From Roseiarcus sp963770275 (GTDB taxonomy: Bacteria; Pseudomonadota; Alphaproteobacteria; Rhizobiales; Beijerinckiaceae): a DNA stretch of 64,000 bases. Both the position numbers and the translations under genes were made by a program. Shown here piece after piece: positions 9,073-18,858 of this stretch; the stretch's first letter is position 1; each line of letters starts with the position of its first letter. Location of the stretch: contig CAVYPD010000016.1 of assembly GCA_963770275.1 (NCBI GenBank), positions 57,729-121,728 on the forward strand, in the 5' to 3' direction. Under the pieces are notes generated by a model. It had not been told where the DNA came from and ran no database searches. It saw only the letters and a program-made list of their open reading frames with translations.

Positions 9073-9744
9073 TCAGGTCGCAGTGTGCACGTGCGAACCG
9101 CCTCGCTCGGCTAGGAGCCGCGCGATATGCGCGCGCAATTCGGCGACTCCATCGCCGGTGCGGGACGAGGTCAAGATCACCTCCGGATAGGCGGCGACGT
9201 GCTTGCGCAAGCCCTCGAGCGTCGCCGCGATGCGCGCGCCTTGGTCGGCGGCTTTCACTTCGTCGCCCTTGGTCAGCACGACCGCGTAGGAGACGGCGGC
9301 GGCGTCGAGCGCGCGCATCGTCTCATGATCGCTCTCTTTGAGGCCATGCCGGCCATCGACGAGCACGAACACGCGCACGAGAGACGGACGGCCGCGCAGA
9401 TAGTCGCGCGCGAGTTCGCCCCACGATTCTGACTTCGACTTTGCGACCGCCGCGTAGCCGTAGCCGGGCATGTCGACCAGACGCGCCTTGCCGTTGAGAT
9501 CGAAGAAAATGAGCTCCTGCGTGCGGCCGGGCGTGCGCGACGTGCGCGCGAGCGAGTTGCGGCCGGTCAGCGCATTGACGAGCGAAGACTTGCCGACGTT
9601 CGATCGCCCCGCAAAGGCGATCTCAGGCGGTCCGACCGGCGGCAAGCCATCCGAGCGCGCGGCGGCGAAGATGAATTCGCACGGGCCCGCGAACAGTTTG
9701 CGCCCGGCCTCGGTCCAGTCGGGCGCGACCGTCGCTTCGCTCAT
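9073..9744 (-). CDS. engB: Ribosome biogenesis GTPase EngB (YsxC/YihA)
   Basis: A 223-residue TrmE-Era-EngA-type small GTPase needed for 50S ribosomal subunit assembly. G1 is GRSNVGKSS, G3 is DMPGYG and G4 is TKGDE; an acidic/aromatic lead-in GPCEFIFAA precedes G1, as in other EngB proteins. The ATG at 9744 overlaps the yidC stop (ATGA), indicating translational coupling. The order rpmH-rnpA-yidC-engB is the conserved alphaproteobacterial arrangement. Confidence 0.95.
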   Translation of the reverse strand: MSEATVAPDWTEAGRKLFAGPCEFIFAAARSDGLPPVGPPEIAFAGRSNVGKSSLVNALTGRNSLARTSRTPGRTQELIFFDLNGKARLVDMPGYGYAAVAKSKSESWGELARDYLRGRPSLVRVFVLVDGRHGLKESDHETMRALDAAAVSYAVVLTKGDEVKAADQGARIAATLEGLRKHVAAYPEVILTSSRTGDGVAELRAHIARLLAERGGSHVHTAT

Positions 9745-11596
9745 ACGCTCGGCGTCTTCGCCGGGATGGTCTTCTTGGGGAACAGCTTGAAGAGGTTGTC
9801 CCAGAGCTCGACCTTCACGCCGGCCTTGGTCATGATGTAATATTGCTGGAGCACCGTCAGCGTGTTGTTCCAGGTCCAGTAGATGACGAGGCCAGCCGGA
9901 AACGTGCCGAGCATGAAGGTGAAGATCACCGGCATCCAGGAGAACATCTGCTTTTGAACCGGATCGGTCGGCTCGGGATTCATCTTCATCTGGAAGAACA
10001 TCGACACGCCCATGATGAGCGGCCAGATGCCGAGCGCGAGGAAATGGCCGAACACCGGCAGCGCGGTCGGGTCCCAGGGAATCAAGCCGAACAGGGTGAA
10101 CACGTTGGTCGGATCGGGTGCGCTGAGATCCCTGATCCAGCCGAAGAACGGCGCATGCCGCATCTCGATGGTGATGAAGATGACCTTGTAGAGCGCGAAG
10201 AACACCGGAATCTGGATCACCATCGGCAGGCAGCCGGCGACCGGGTTGACGCCCTCGCGCTTGAACAGCGCCATCTGCTCTTGCTGCTGCTTGACGCGGT
10301 CGTCGGGATAAAGGTCCTTCAGCGCCGCGATCTGCGGCTGGATCTTCTTCATCTTCGCCATCGAACGGTAGGAGCGATTGGCGAGCGGGAAGAAGGCGAG
10401 CTTGACCATGACCGTGACGATCAGGATCGCGAGGCCGAAATTGCCGACGACATTGGTAGATCGTGTCGATCAAACAGGAACATCGGCTTGGTGATGAAAT
10501 AGAACCAGCCCCAGTCGATCATCAGATCGAACTTCTTGATGCCGAGCTTGGCGGCGTAATTGTCGATCGTCGACACTTCCTTGGCGCCGGCGAAGACGCG
10601 CGTCGTCGTCTCGACCGTGGCGCCCGGCGCGACCGATTGCTCCTTGCCAAGGAAATCGGCCTGGTAGTCGACCGGCTGAACCGTCCCGCTGGCCGTGAAG
10701 CGCGCCTCGATCGGCGCGGTCTGCTCCGGAATGACCGCCGAGCCCCAATATTTGTCGGTGAAGCCAAGCCAGCCGCCGTCGCCCTTGAAGGAATTGACCT
10801 TGCCGGTCGCCTTCTCGATGTTCGCGTAGGTGACCTCCTGCACGCCCCCATCGCCAATCACGCCGACAAAGCCCTCGTGCAGCACGGAATAGCCGGCGAC
10901 AGTCGGTCTGCCATGGCGCAGCACGAGCGCGTAGGGCTGCACGGTCGCCGGCGCGGCGCCGGAGTTCACGACCGAGTCCACGATCGTGAACATGTATTTG
11001 TCGTCGACCGCGACGACGCGCTTGAAGACGAGCCCCGCGCCATTGTCCCAGGTCATCGTCACCGGCTGCGTCGGGGTCAGCGTCTGGCCGATCGGCGGTC
11101 CACACCGTGTCGAGACCAGGCGTCTTTGCTCCTGCTGGGCCTACAAACCCGGTCTCGGCCCAATAGGCGTCAGGCGCGCCGGGCGGCGAGAACAGTCTGA
11201 CATTCGGGCTCTTCGGGTCGACGGTCTCGTGATAATCCTTGAGAATAATATCGTCGATCTTGCCGCCCTTGAGGTCGATCGAGCCGCCGATGCTCGGCGT
11301 GTCGATGATCACGCGGGGGTTCGCCGCCAGGACCTGACTGACAGTCCCGGGGGCCTCCCTTATCGGCGCGCCGGGCGGCGTGGCGGCGACCGGCGCGCCG
11401 GGCGGCGAAGCCGTCGGGGCAGCGCTCGGCTGCGCTTCGCTTGTGGCGCCGACGGCTGATTGGCCTGATTGGCCTCCGTCTGGGCCTGGTGCTCGCGCTG
11501 ATACAGAGGACCGGCGTAGAAATATTGCCAGGCGGCCATCACCAGGACCGACAGCGCGATCGCGAGAAACAGGTTTCGCGTGTCCTCGGATTTCAT
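9741..11596 (-). CDS. yidC: Membrane protein insertase YidC (several frameshifts)
   Basis: Sec-dependent and independent inner-membrane protein insertase. The N-terminal helix is MKSEDTRNLFLAIALSVLVM. It is followed by a Pro/Ala-rich linker, the large periplasmic beta domain (IIDTPSIGGSIDLKGGKIDD... GFVGVIGDGGVQEV) and the 60KD_IMP core, which starts MVKLAFFPLANRSYRSMAKM and ends in a charged tail near PKKTIPAKTPSV. The reading frame changes near 11445, near 11090 and twice within about 30 bp around 10455-10485. An intact yidC is essential, so these are best read as sequencing indels. The start overlaps the rnpA stop (ATGA). Confidence 0.93.
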
Positions 11597-12036
11597 GTTC
11601 GCGCGTCTCTGTCCTTAGCCGTCCGTTTGGCCGGTCCGCGTCCGCGACCATCCGCCTCCCCGCGCCGGGCGGCGCGAAAGGCAGTGCGGACATCATCGAC
11701 GAGCGCGACGAAACGGCGGCCCAGCGCCTCGCGCCGGGCCATCAGCACGTAGTCGTGATCTCCCTCCGCCTCAAGAGGCGCGGCCGCGCGCAGGGCCTCT
11801 TTCAGCCGCCTACGGACGCGATTGCGCTCGACTGCGCCGCCGACGCCTTTGGTCACTGTCAGTCCCACGCGCGCCCCAGGGACGGCTTCTTTTCCCGTTT
11901 CCTCGCGGCGGCGGGATTGCAGCGTGAAAGTCGCGACCGATGCGCGGCGCCCGCGTGACACCCGCTGAAATTCGGCCCGCTTGGTCAGGCGGCCAAAAAG
12001 TTGGCCGGCGCGGCCGGACCCGCCATCCTCATGCAA
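11593..12036 (-). CDS. rnpA: Ribonuclease P protein component
   Basis: A small basic protein subunit that helps RNase P RNA process tRNA 5' ends. The N-terminal FGRLTKRAEFQRVSRGRR matches the typical opening, and the central GVGGAVERNRVRRRLKEALR carries the RNR signature that binds RNA. It has an unusually long basic tail after the RxxFxAARRG region. The start is uncertain: the frame opens with a TTG at 12036, and no ATG precedes the conserved region. It sits 78 bp downstream of rpmH and overlaps yidC by 4 bp. Confidence 0.9.
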   Translation of the reverse strand: MHEDGGSGRAGQLFGRLTKRAEFQRVSRGRRASVATFTLQSRRREETGKEAVPGARVGLTVTKGVGGAVERNRVRRRLKEALRAAAPLEAEGDHDYVLMARREALGRRFVALVDDVRTAFRAARRGEADGRGRGPAKRTAKDRDART

Positions 12037-12114
12037 GACGTCAAAGCTCCCTTCCGCGCCATCTTCATCGATGCGCGAATGGCCGGACGACGGCCGAAGG
12101 CGAAGGCAAGCCGA

Positions 12115-12249
12115 TCAGGCGGAAAGCTTCTTGCGGCCGCGCGCGCGGCGCGCTGCAAGCACCTTGCGGCCGCCGACCGTCGCCGAGCGGGCGCGAAAGC
12201 CGTGACGACGCTTGCGCACGAGCTTGCTGGGTTGATAGGTCCGCTTCAC
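12115..12249 (-). CDS. rpmH: 50S ribosomal protein L34
   Basis: A 44-residue, very basic protein read directly from the sequence. It begins (V/M)KRTYQPSKLVRKRRHGF, continues RARSATVGGRKVLAARR and ends GRKKLSA, which is the complete L34 consensus. The start codon is GTG at 12249 and the stop is TGA at 12115-12117. It is first in the rpmH-rnpA-yidC-engB cluster. It is too short for many gene finders, and the GTG start makes it easier to miss. Confidence 0.95.
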   Translation of the reverse strand: MKRTYQPSKLVRKRRHGFRARSATVGGRKVLAARRARGRKKLSA

Positions 12250-12450
12250 GGTCTAGTCTCCGAATTCCAATCGTCGGCGGAAAAAATCGAGCGTCGCTCG
12301 ACCTTAAACGCGCAAACGCCGACTCGGCCGCTACGGCGGATTCAACCAAGCGGCAAGCCGAAAAAATGAACGCGGCGCTTGACGCGCCGCTGCAAGGCCG
12401 GGCTTATGCCGCGCCGGCGCGGGCAAGTCAATCGTGGCTTCTACGGAAGC

Positions 12451-12643
12451 CTACTGCACCCAGTGCTCGCAGTCATGGCGCCCGGAATCGAGGCAGTTCT
12501 GCATTTTGCGCTGGTGATCGATGGTAATTGAAGGCCCAGTAACCAAGCGCGACAAGGACGACGACAGCGATGATGGCGGCGATATTGCCGCGCCCGCCCG
12601 AATGCGGCTCGTCGTCCTCCTCGCCGGACGAGGATTGGCTCAC
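12451..12643 (-). CDS. Small single-pass membrane protein coupled to dxs (one frameshift)
   Basis: About 63 residues. A GTG at 12643 overlaps the dxs stop (GTGA). The protein opens with an acidic, Ser-rich leader (SQSSSGEEDDEPHSGG), then one transmembrane helix (NIAAIIAVVVLVALGYWAF), then a Cys-containing tail (RKMQNCLDSGRHDCEHW) ending in TAG at 12451. The tail lies one base out of frame with the helix, with an extra base near 12510. The length of 193 nt also implies one inserted base. I do not recognise a named family. The coupled start, clear topology and sensible tail make it likely to be real. Function unknown. Confidence 0.5.
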
Positions 12644-14572
12644 GCAGAGCGGCTCGAGACAAGGTGCTCGACATCCCCGAGCGCCGCGATCGCCTTGGCG
12701 ACAATGCCCTTCGCGTCGAGCCCGGCGGCGGCGTACATGCGCTCAGGCTTGTCGTGATCCTGGAATTTGTCCGGCAGCGTCATTGTGCGCACCTTAAGCC
12801 CGTGCTCGAGCGCGCCGGCGTCGCTGAGCAAGGTCAGCACATGCGCGCCGAAGCCGCCGGCCGCGCCTTCCTCGATCGTGATGAGGAGCTTGTGCGTCGC
12901 CGCCAGCCTGAGAATGAGTTCGCGATCGAGGGGCTTGGCGAAGCGCGCGTCGGCGACCGTGGTCGACAGGCCCCGCGCCGCGAGTTCGTCCGCCGCCTTC
13001 AAGGCTTCGCTGAAGCCGCGTGCCAAGCGACAGGATTGCGATCCGCGAGCCCTCGCGCACCACCCTGCCCTTGCCGATCGGCAAGACCTCTCCCTGCTTC
13101 GGCAGGTCGACGCCGACGCCTTCGCCGCGCGGATAGCGCAAGGCGATCGGACCGGAATCATGGGCTGCGGCGGTTGCGACCATATGGACGAGTTCGGCCT
13201 CGTCGGAAGCCGCCATCACCGTCATATTCGGCAGACAGGCGAGATAGGCGATGTCGAAGGCGCCCGCGTGCGTTGCGCCGTCCGCGCCGACCAGCCCAGC
13301 GCGATCGATGGCGAACCGGACCGGCAGGTTCTGAATCGCCACGTCGTGCACGAGCTGGTCGTAGCCGCGCTGCAGGAAGGTCGAATAGATGGCGCAGAAG
13401 GGCTTGAAGCCTTCCGTCGCCAAGCCGGCGGCGAACGTCACCGCATGCTGCTCGGCGATGCCGACATCGAACACGCGATCGGGAAAGACCGCTTTCATTC
13501 GGTCGAGTCCCGTCCCGTCCGGCATGGCGGCGGTGATGGCGACAACTTTGGCGTCGCGACGCGCCTCCTCGACCAACGCGTTGGCGAAGACGCGGGTATA
13601 GGCGGGGGCGTTGGTCTTGGGCTTCGCCTGTGCGCCGGTGATCACGTCAAACGCGGAAACGCCGTGGTACTTGTCGTCGGCCGCCTCGGCCGGCGGATAG
13701 CCCTTGCCCTTCTTGGTCACGACGTGGACGAGCACGGGCCCGTCTTGCACGTCGCGCACATTCTTCAGAATCGGCAAAAGATGGTCGAGATTGTGACCGT
13801 CGATTGGCCCGACGTAATAGAAACCGAGCTCCTCGAACAGGGTGCCGCCGGTCCAGAAGTTGCGGCCGTACTCTTCGGTAAGCCGCGCCTTGTCGTACAT
13901 GAACTTCGGAAGCCGCCGCGCGAGCTGCCTGGCCACGCCGCGCAGTGAACGATAGGCTCGGCCCGAAACGAGGCGGGCGAGATAAGCCGACATCGCGCCT
14001 GTCGGCGGCGCGATCGACATGTCGTTGTCGTTGAGGATGACGATGAGTCGCGAGCGCATGGCGCCGGCGTTGTTCATCGCCTCGTAGGCCATTCCCGCCG
14101 ACATCGCGCCGTCGCCGATGACCGCGACCACATGGTTGGCGCCGTTGGACAGATCGCGCGCCACCGCCATGCCAAGGCTGGCCGAGATCGACGTCGATGA
14201 ATGGGCGGCTCCGAACGGGTCGTATTCGCTTTCCGAGCGCCTGGTGAAACCGCTCAAGCCTCCGCCCTGCCGTAGCGTTCGGATCCGCTCGCGCCGACCC
14301 GTCAGGATCTTGTGCGGGTAGGCCTGGTGGCCGACGTCCCAGATGATGCGGTCGGTCGGCGTGTCGAAAACGTAGTGCAGCGCGACCGTCAGCTCGACCA
14401 CGCCAAGCCCGGCCCCGAGGTGACCGCCCGTCACCGAGACTGCGCTAATCGTTTCGGCGCGCAATTCATCGACGAGCTGAGGGAGGTCACTCTCTTTCAG
14501 CTTGCGTAGATTGGCCGGTGAGTCGATTTGATCCAGAAGCGGCGTTGAAGGCTTGGTCAATCTTTTCCCCAC
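12640..14572 (-). CDS. dxs: 1-deoxy-D-xylulose-5-phosphate synthase (one frameshift)
   Basis: A thiamine-diphosphate enzyme joining pyruvate and glyceraldehyde-3-phosphate, the first step of the MEP isoprenoid pathway. Visible are the TPP-binding GDGAMSAGMAYEAMNNAG, the transketolase pyrimidine domain with GIAEQHAVTFAAGLA and DRAGLVGADGATHAGAFD, and the C-terminal domain after about 13020. Total length is about 640 residues. An extra base near 13022 (GTRL, then SEALKAADELAARG) shifts the last 125 residues into another frame. The enzyme is essential for isoprenoids, so a sequencing error is likely. ATG at 14572. Confidence 0.95.
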
Positions 14573-14772
14573 GCGCGGCGCTTACTGGTCGCCGCGTAAC
14601 GAACACCTACACGTACACCAAGTCCGACGTTCACCGCAATTACGCGCTTTTGCCATTATGGCGCCGTAAAGTAGGCCGGATTTAGACTTGGGTTAACGCG
14701 CGAACGCGACGCTGCAAGCGTTCCGGCGCTACGAAATTTGCTATCACCACCCATCTGGCGCAAATTTGGGCA

Positions 14773-16026
14773 ATGAACCAATTTTCGAGCTTGCCCCAGT
14801 CGGTGGACCGATACGCCCCCGACGGCGCCTACGCCTACACCCGGCTCGCCGTGTCGTTGCTGATCGCGACCCTGATCGGGGCGGGCATGTGGGCGGTGAT
14901 CGTGGTCCTGCCGCCGGCGCAGCTCGATTTCGGCGTCGACCGCTCTGCGGCCTCGCTTCCCTATACGCTGATGATGTGTTCGCTCGCCTTCTCGACGATT
15001 GCGCTCGGGCGCATGACCGACCGTTTCGGCATTGTCCTGCCTCTGGTCATCTCCGCCGTGACTTTGGGCGTGGGGTTTGTTGTCGCCGGCTATGCGCCGA
15101 ACCTCGGCGTGTTCACCGCCGCCCATGTGCTGATCGGAATTGGCGCGGGAACCGGCTTCGGGCCGATGATGGCCGACATTTCGCATTGGTTCGTCAAGCG
15201 GCGCGGCGTCGCGGTGGTGATTGTCGCCTCCGGCAATTACTTCGCCGGAACGATCTGGCCCCTCTTGATGAGCCTCACAATTCCGCTGATCGGCTGGCGC
15301 GTGACCTATGCGGGCATAGGAATCATCGTCGCCGCCGCCGTCCTGCCGCTCGCTCTGGCGATGCGCCGCAGGCCATCCGCCGACGTCTACGAACAAGCGG
15401 AGGCCGCGACTGAGGCCGCGCGCGCCGACGTCGGCATATCGCCGCGGCTTTTGCTGGTTCTCTTGATCGCCGCCGGCTTTTCCTGCTGCGTGGCGATGTC
15501 GATGCCGCAGGTCCATCTGGTCGCCTATTGCGGCGATCTCGGCTATGGCGTCGCGCGTGGCGCCGAGATGCTGTCGCTGATGATGGCTCTAGGCATCGTC
15601 TCGCGCATCGGCTCCGGTTTCGTCGCCGACGCCATCGGCGGCTCGGCGACGCTGTTGATCGGCTCCTTCATGCAAGGCGTCGCGCTTCTGCTTTATCTGT
15701 ATTTCAACGGGCTCGAGTCCCTGTTCATCGTCTCCGGGATCTTCGGCCTGTTTCAGGGCGGCATCGTGCCGATGTATGCGGTCATCTGCCGTGAGCTTTT
15801 GCCGCCTCGCCGCGCGGGCGCGGCGATAGGCCTGGTCGTCTCGGCGACCATCTTCGGCATGGCGTTCGGCGGCTATTTCTCCGGGGTCATCTTCGACCTG
15901 ACCAGCTCTTACCGGATGGCGTTTCTGAACGGGGTCTTATGGAACGCGTTCAATTTCGCCATCGTCTCCTGGCTCTTCTGGCGCCGCCGGCGGGGCCAGC
16001 CGGTCGGCGGCCTGGTGGCCGCCTAG
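14773..16026 (+). CDS. MFS transporter, monocarboxylate/oxalate-formate-type
   Basis: A 417-residue, 12-helix inner-membrane permease of the major facilitator superfamily. The motif-A-like loop GRMTDRFGIVLPL is between helices 2 and 3, and helix 4 contains GIGAGTGFGPMMADISHWFVKRRGVA, typical of the monocarboxylate/oxalate:formate antiporter branch. The second half repeats the pattern with GSGFVADAIGG. The likely substrate is a carboxylate, but this is inference from the subgroup. It is transcribed away from dxs and ends about 20 bp from the convergent doxX gene. Confidence 0.87.
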   Translation: MNQFSSLPQSVDRYAPDGAYAYTRLAVSLLIATLIGAGMWAVIVVLPPAQLDFGVDRSAASLPYTLMMCSLAFSTIALGRMTDRFGIVLPLVISAVTLGVGFVVAGYAPNLGVFTAAHVLIGIGAGTGFGPMMADISHWFVKRRGVAVVIVASGNYFAGTIWPLLMSLTIPLIGWRVTYAGIGIIVAAAVLPLALAMRRRPSADVYEQAEAATEAARADVGISPRLLLVLLIAAGFSCCVAMSMPQVHLVAYCGDLGYGVARGAEMLSLMMALGIVSRIGSGFVADAIGGSATLLIGSFMQGVALLLYLYFNGLESLFIVSGIFGLFQGGIVPMYAVICRELLPPRRAGAAIGLVVSATIFGMAFGGYFSGVIFDLTSSYRMAFLNGVLWNAFNFAIVSWLFWRRRRGQPVGGLVAA

Positions 16027-16048
16027 ATCGCCGCCACGAAGCTTTCGA

Positions 16049-16471
16049 TCACTCCCTGTCGATCGACCACGGGCCGGGGCCCGCCGCCGCGAGATAAAGG
16101 AAGATGAAGCAGTAAAGCAGCGCGGCCTCGCCCATGTTGATCGCGGGAAAGAAGCTCATGGGGAAATGCGCCATGAAATAGGCCGCCGCCATGAATCCGG
16201 ACAGGATGAAGGCGACCGGGCGCGTAAACAGGCCGAGCACGATCAGCACGCCGCCGACGAGCTCCATCGTTCCGGTGAAATACATGAGGCCCGTCGGCAT
16301 CTTGTCGATGAACGGCAGGCCCGCGGGGAAGCCCAAGAGCTTGCCTGTTCCGTGCTCGAGAAATGCGAGCCCGGCCGCGATGCGCAGCAGCGAGCGCGCG
16401 TGCGGCGCGAGCCACGCCGTATTCAGCGCCGAAGCGGTGGAACGGGGAAGAACATTACTCATTGTCGTCAC
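16049..16471 (-). CDS. DoxX-family membrane protein
   Basis: A 140-residue inner-membrane protein with four hydrophobic segments. It shows the family opening LLRIAAGLAFLEHGTGKLLGFP, the middle FTGTMELVGGVLIVLGLFTRP, and a C-terminal FIFLYLAAAGPGPWSID. DoxX-type proteins are quinone-linked membrane redox components or partners of oxidoreductases. It is the last gene of the run rutE-wrbA-doxX on the minus strand, which suggests a quinone/flavin redox unit. Confidence 0.87.
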   Translation of the reverse strand: MTTMSNVLPRSTASALNTAWLAPHARSLLRIAAGLAFLEHGTGKLLGFPAGLPFIDKMPTGLMYFTGTMELVGGVLIVLGLFTRPVAFILSGFMAAAYFMAHFPMSFFPAINMGEAALLYCFIFLYLAAAGPGPWSIDRE

Positions 16472-16522
16472 CTTCTGTTGGTTGTCGGAAGCGGGAGCCG
16501 CTTGGCGCCCCGCCGAGCCGGA

Positions 16523-17128
16523 CTAGGCCGAGAGCTTGGCGGCGGCCTTGGCGATCAGTTCGCCCTGATGCCGCGCGCCGTCGAGTTCGATCTTAGACGG
16601 CTGGCGTTGACCCTGCGCGCCGGCAATCGTCGTTGCGCCGTAAGGCGCGCCGCCCACGATTTCGTCTAGCGTGCCTTGCCCCGCGTGGCTGTAGGGCAAG
16701 CCGACGATGATCAAGCCGAAGTGCATCAGGTTGGCGATGATGGAGAAAAGGGTCGTCTCGTTGCCGCCGTGCTGGGTCGCGCTCGAGGTGAATGCGCCGC
16801 CCACTTTTCCTAACAGAGCGCCGGTCATCCACAGCTGGCCGGCCTGCTCCCAGAAGCTGCCCATCGCCGAAGGCATGCGGCCGAAGCGAGTCGGCGCGCC
16901 GACGACGATCGCGTCATAGTTCGCCAGCTCCTCGACCTTGGCGATTGGCGCGGATTGATCGAGCTTGAAGTGGTAGGCCTTGGCGATCTCTTCGGGGACG
17001 TTCTCCGGCACCCGCTTGACGTCGACCGTCGCGCCCGCGGCCCGCGCGCCTTCCGCAACCGCGTGGGCCATCGTCTCGATGTGGCCGAAACTGGAATAAT
17101 AGAGAACGAGCACCTTCGCCATATTCAT
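16523..17128 (-). CDS. wrbA: NAD(P)H:quinone oxidoreductase WrbA
   Basis: A 201-residue flavodoxin-like FMN enzyme that reduces quinones by two electrons, preventing semiquinone radicals. The FMN phosphate loop is VLYYSSFGHIETMA at the N-terminus, followed by GAPTRFGRMPSAMGSFWEQ and the TSSATQHGGNETTLFSII region that closes the active site. All are diagnostic of WrbA. ATGs at 17128 and 17122 are in frame. It is 30 bp downstream of the nitroreductase-like gene and about 50 bp upstream of doxX, consistent with one operon. Confidence 0.93.
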   Translation of the reverse strand: MNMAKVLVLYYSSFGHIETMAHAVAEGARAAGATVDVKRVPENVPEEIAKAYHFKLDQSAPIAKVEELANYDAIVVGAPTRFGRMPSAMGSFWEQAGQLWMTGALLGKVGGAFTSSATQHGGNETTLFSIIANLMHFGLIIVGLPYSHAGQGTLDEIVGGAPYGATTIAGAQGQRQPSKIELDGARHQGELIAKAAAKLSA

Positions 17129-17158
17129 CTCCTCAAGCTTGGACGGTGGGACAGGCGA

Positions 17159-17767
17159 TCAGATGATCTTCGCCATCTGGTCGAAGGAAAACCTCGGGCT
17201 GCGCGGGAACAGCTTCTCGTGGTCGCCGTAGCCGATGTTGATCAGGACGTTCGACTTCACGTGCCCCTCGGGGAAGAACTCGGCGTCGACCTTCGCATTG
17301 TCGAAGCCGGTCATCGGTCCGGTGTCGAGACCCACCGCGCGCAGCGCGATGATGAGATAGGCAACCTGCAACGTGCCGTTCTGGAAGGCGGCGCGAGCGG
17401 CTTTCACGGGGTCGCTGGCGAACCAGGCCTTGGCGTCGGCGTGCGGGAACAGAAACGGCAGATGCTCGTAGAACTGTTCGTCATAGGCCGTGATCGCGAC
17501 GACCGGCGCGCTCATCGTCTTGTCCAGATTGCCGGGCGACAGCGCTGGCCGAAGCCGCTCCTTGGCCGCCGGCGATCGCAGAAAAAGGACGCGCATCGGC
17601 GATTGATTGGCGCTGGTCGGTCCCATCTTGGCCAGTTCGATCGCCTTCTGAAGCAGCTCGTCCGAGACCGGCTTGTCGCGAAACACATTGTGTGTGCGCG
17701 CCTCTGTGAATAGCTGCGCCAGCGACTGCGCCTCGATCGTCTTACGGTCAGGAACGTGAATGGTCAT
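17159..17767 (-). CDS. rutE: RutE/HadB-type nitroreductase (malonic semialdehyde reductase-like)
   Basis: A 202-residue FMN-dependent oxidoreductase of the nitroreductase fold. The N-terminal LAQLFTEARTHNVFRDKPVSDELLQKAIELAKMGPTSANQSP gives the FMN-contacting Arg-Thr-His and Ser-Ala-Asn motifs. The C-terminal INIGYGDHEKLFPRSPR is characteristic of the RutE subgroup. In E. coli RutE reduces malonic semialdehyde to 3-hydroxypropionate during uracil breakdown. No other rut gene is present, so a general reductase role is equally possible. It is divergent from a LysR gene with a TTGC/GCAA dyad between them. Confidence 0.75.
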   Translation of the reverse strand: MTIHVPDRKTIEAQSLAQLFTEARTHNVFRDKPVSDELLQKAIELAKMGPTSANQSPMRVLFLRSPAAKERLRPALSPGNLDKTMSAPVVAITAYDEQFYEHLPFLFPHADAKAWFASDPVKAARAAFQNGTLQVAYLIIALRAVGLDTGPMTGFDNAKVDAEFFPEGHVKSNVLINIGYGDHEKLFPRSPRFSFDQMAKII

Positions 17768-17823
17768 GCGGGCGGCCCTCGAGCTGTTGCGCTGCGGTCA
17801 CATGTCGGCTTTTGTTCCAATCG

Positions 17824-17836
17824 TTGCAATTGGCAA
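17824..17836. promoter_or_regulatory. Putative LysR box (T-N11-A)
   Basis: The sequence TTGCAATTGGCAA fits the T-N11-A LysR consensus with TTGC/GCAA arms. It lies in the 102-bp gap between the divergent rutE-like gene and the LysR gene at 17870. This is where a LysR regulator would control both itself and the redox operon. The assignment is by position and motif only. Confidence 0.4.
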
Positions 17837-17869
17837 AATTATGCTAGGATCCATCTCTGGAGGTGATGG

Positions 17870-18824
17870 ATGATCGACTCGCTGACGCTTGACCAAATGC
17901 GCATTCTCGTCGCGGTCGCCGACGCGGGGAGCTTTTCGGCCGCTGCGCGAAAGCTCGGCCGGGTGCAATCGGCGATCAGCCAGTCGATCCAGACGCTCGA
18001 GACGACGCTTGGGCTCGTGTTGTTCGATCGCTCCGGCAAGACGCCGCAGCTGACCGACGCGGGAAAAGCGCTGGTCGGCGATGCGCGAGCGCTGATCGCC
18101 GGGGCGCGAGCGATCCGCGCCCGTGCGCAAAGCATGGCCGAAGACGTCGAGCCGGAACTGACTCTGGCGGTCGACTCGATGTTGCCGATTCCACTTCTTG
18201 ATGGAGAGCCTGAAGGCGCTGCGCGTCGCCTTCCCGCTTCTCCCTGCGTCGGTCTTCACCGAGGCTCTCGGGGGTGCGGAGCAGCGGCTCCGCGACGGCG
18301 CCGCCAGGCTTGCGATCTATACGATCGCGTCAACAAGCCCGTGCGATCTCGTCAGCGAGTTCATGACGCGGATCGCGATGTGGCCGGTCGTGGCGGCCAA
18401 CCATCCGCTTGCCGCCCTGCCCCAGCCGCTCGCGCGCGAAGCGCTCGACCCGCATGTGCAGCTGGTGCTGACCGACCGCACGCCGCTCACCCAGAACCTG
18501 TCAGGCGGAATTCTCAGCCGTCATATCTGGCGGTTCGCGGATCTAACGACCCGGCTCGATTTCCTGCTCGCCGGCTTCGGCTGGTGCAACATGCCGAGCC
18601 ACATGGTCTCCGAACACGTCGAGGCCGGCCGCCTGAAGAGGCTCACGATCGCCAATCAGGAGGAAATCGCGCTGCCTCTTTCAGTCGTGCATGAGCGCGG
18701 GCGCCTGCCGGGCCGAGCGGGACGATGGCTGATCGCGGATTTGCGCGAGCGCATGAAGACCTGCCCCGCCGCCCATCACCCCGACCAGGACGAGCCAGCG
18801 GCGGCCGAAGCCGCGGCTGCTTGA
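17870..18824 (+). CDS. LysR-family transcriptional regulator (one frameshift)
   Basis: The N-terminal winged HTH is textbook LysR: LTLDQMRILVAVADAGSFSAAARKLGRVQSAISQSI, then LETTLGLVLFDRSGKTPQLTDAG. The effector-binding domain continues from 18198 in another frame (MESLKALRVAFPLLPASVFTE... AEQRLRDGAARLAIY) to a Glu/Ala-rich end at 18824. One indel near 18197 joins the two. It is divergent from rutE-wrbA-doxX and so is likely their activator or repressor. The C-terminal Ala/Glu tail is longer than usual. Confidence 0.87.
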
Positions 18825-18858
18825 GAAAGGCTGCGGCGCGCCCTGCCGAGCCGGCGTG

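Noticed and set aside
10440..11596. yidC as a real pseudogene
   Set aside because: The gene is essential and its homology is continuous across frames, with two opposite-sense changes within about 30 bp. Sequencing error is the simpler reading.
12767..13948. A 393-codon plus-strand frame opposite dxs
   Set aside because: Antisense of conserved dxs sequence with no protein family match.
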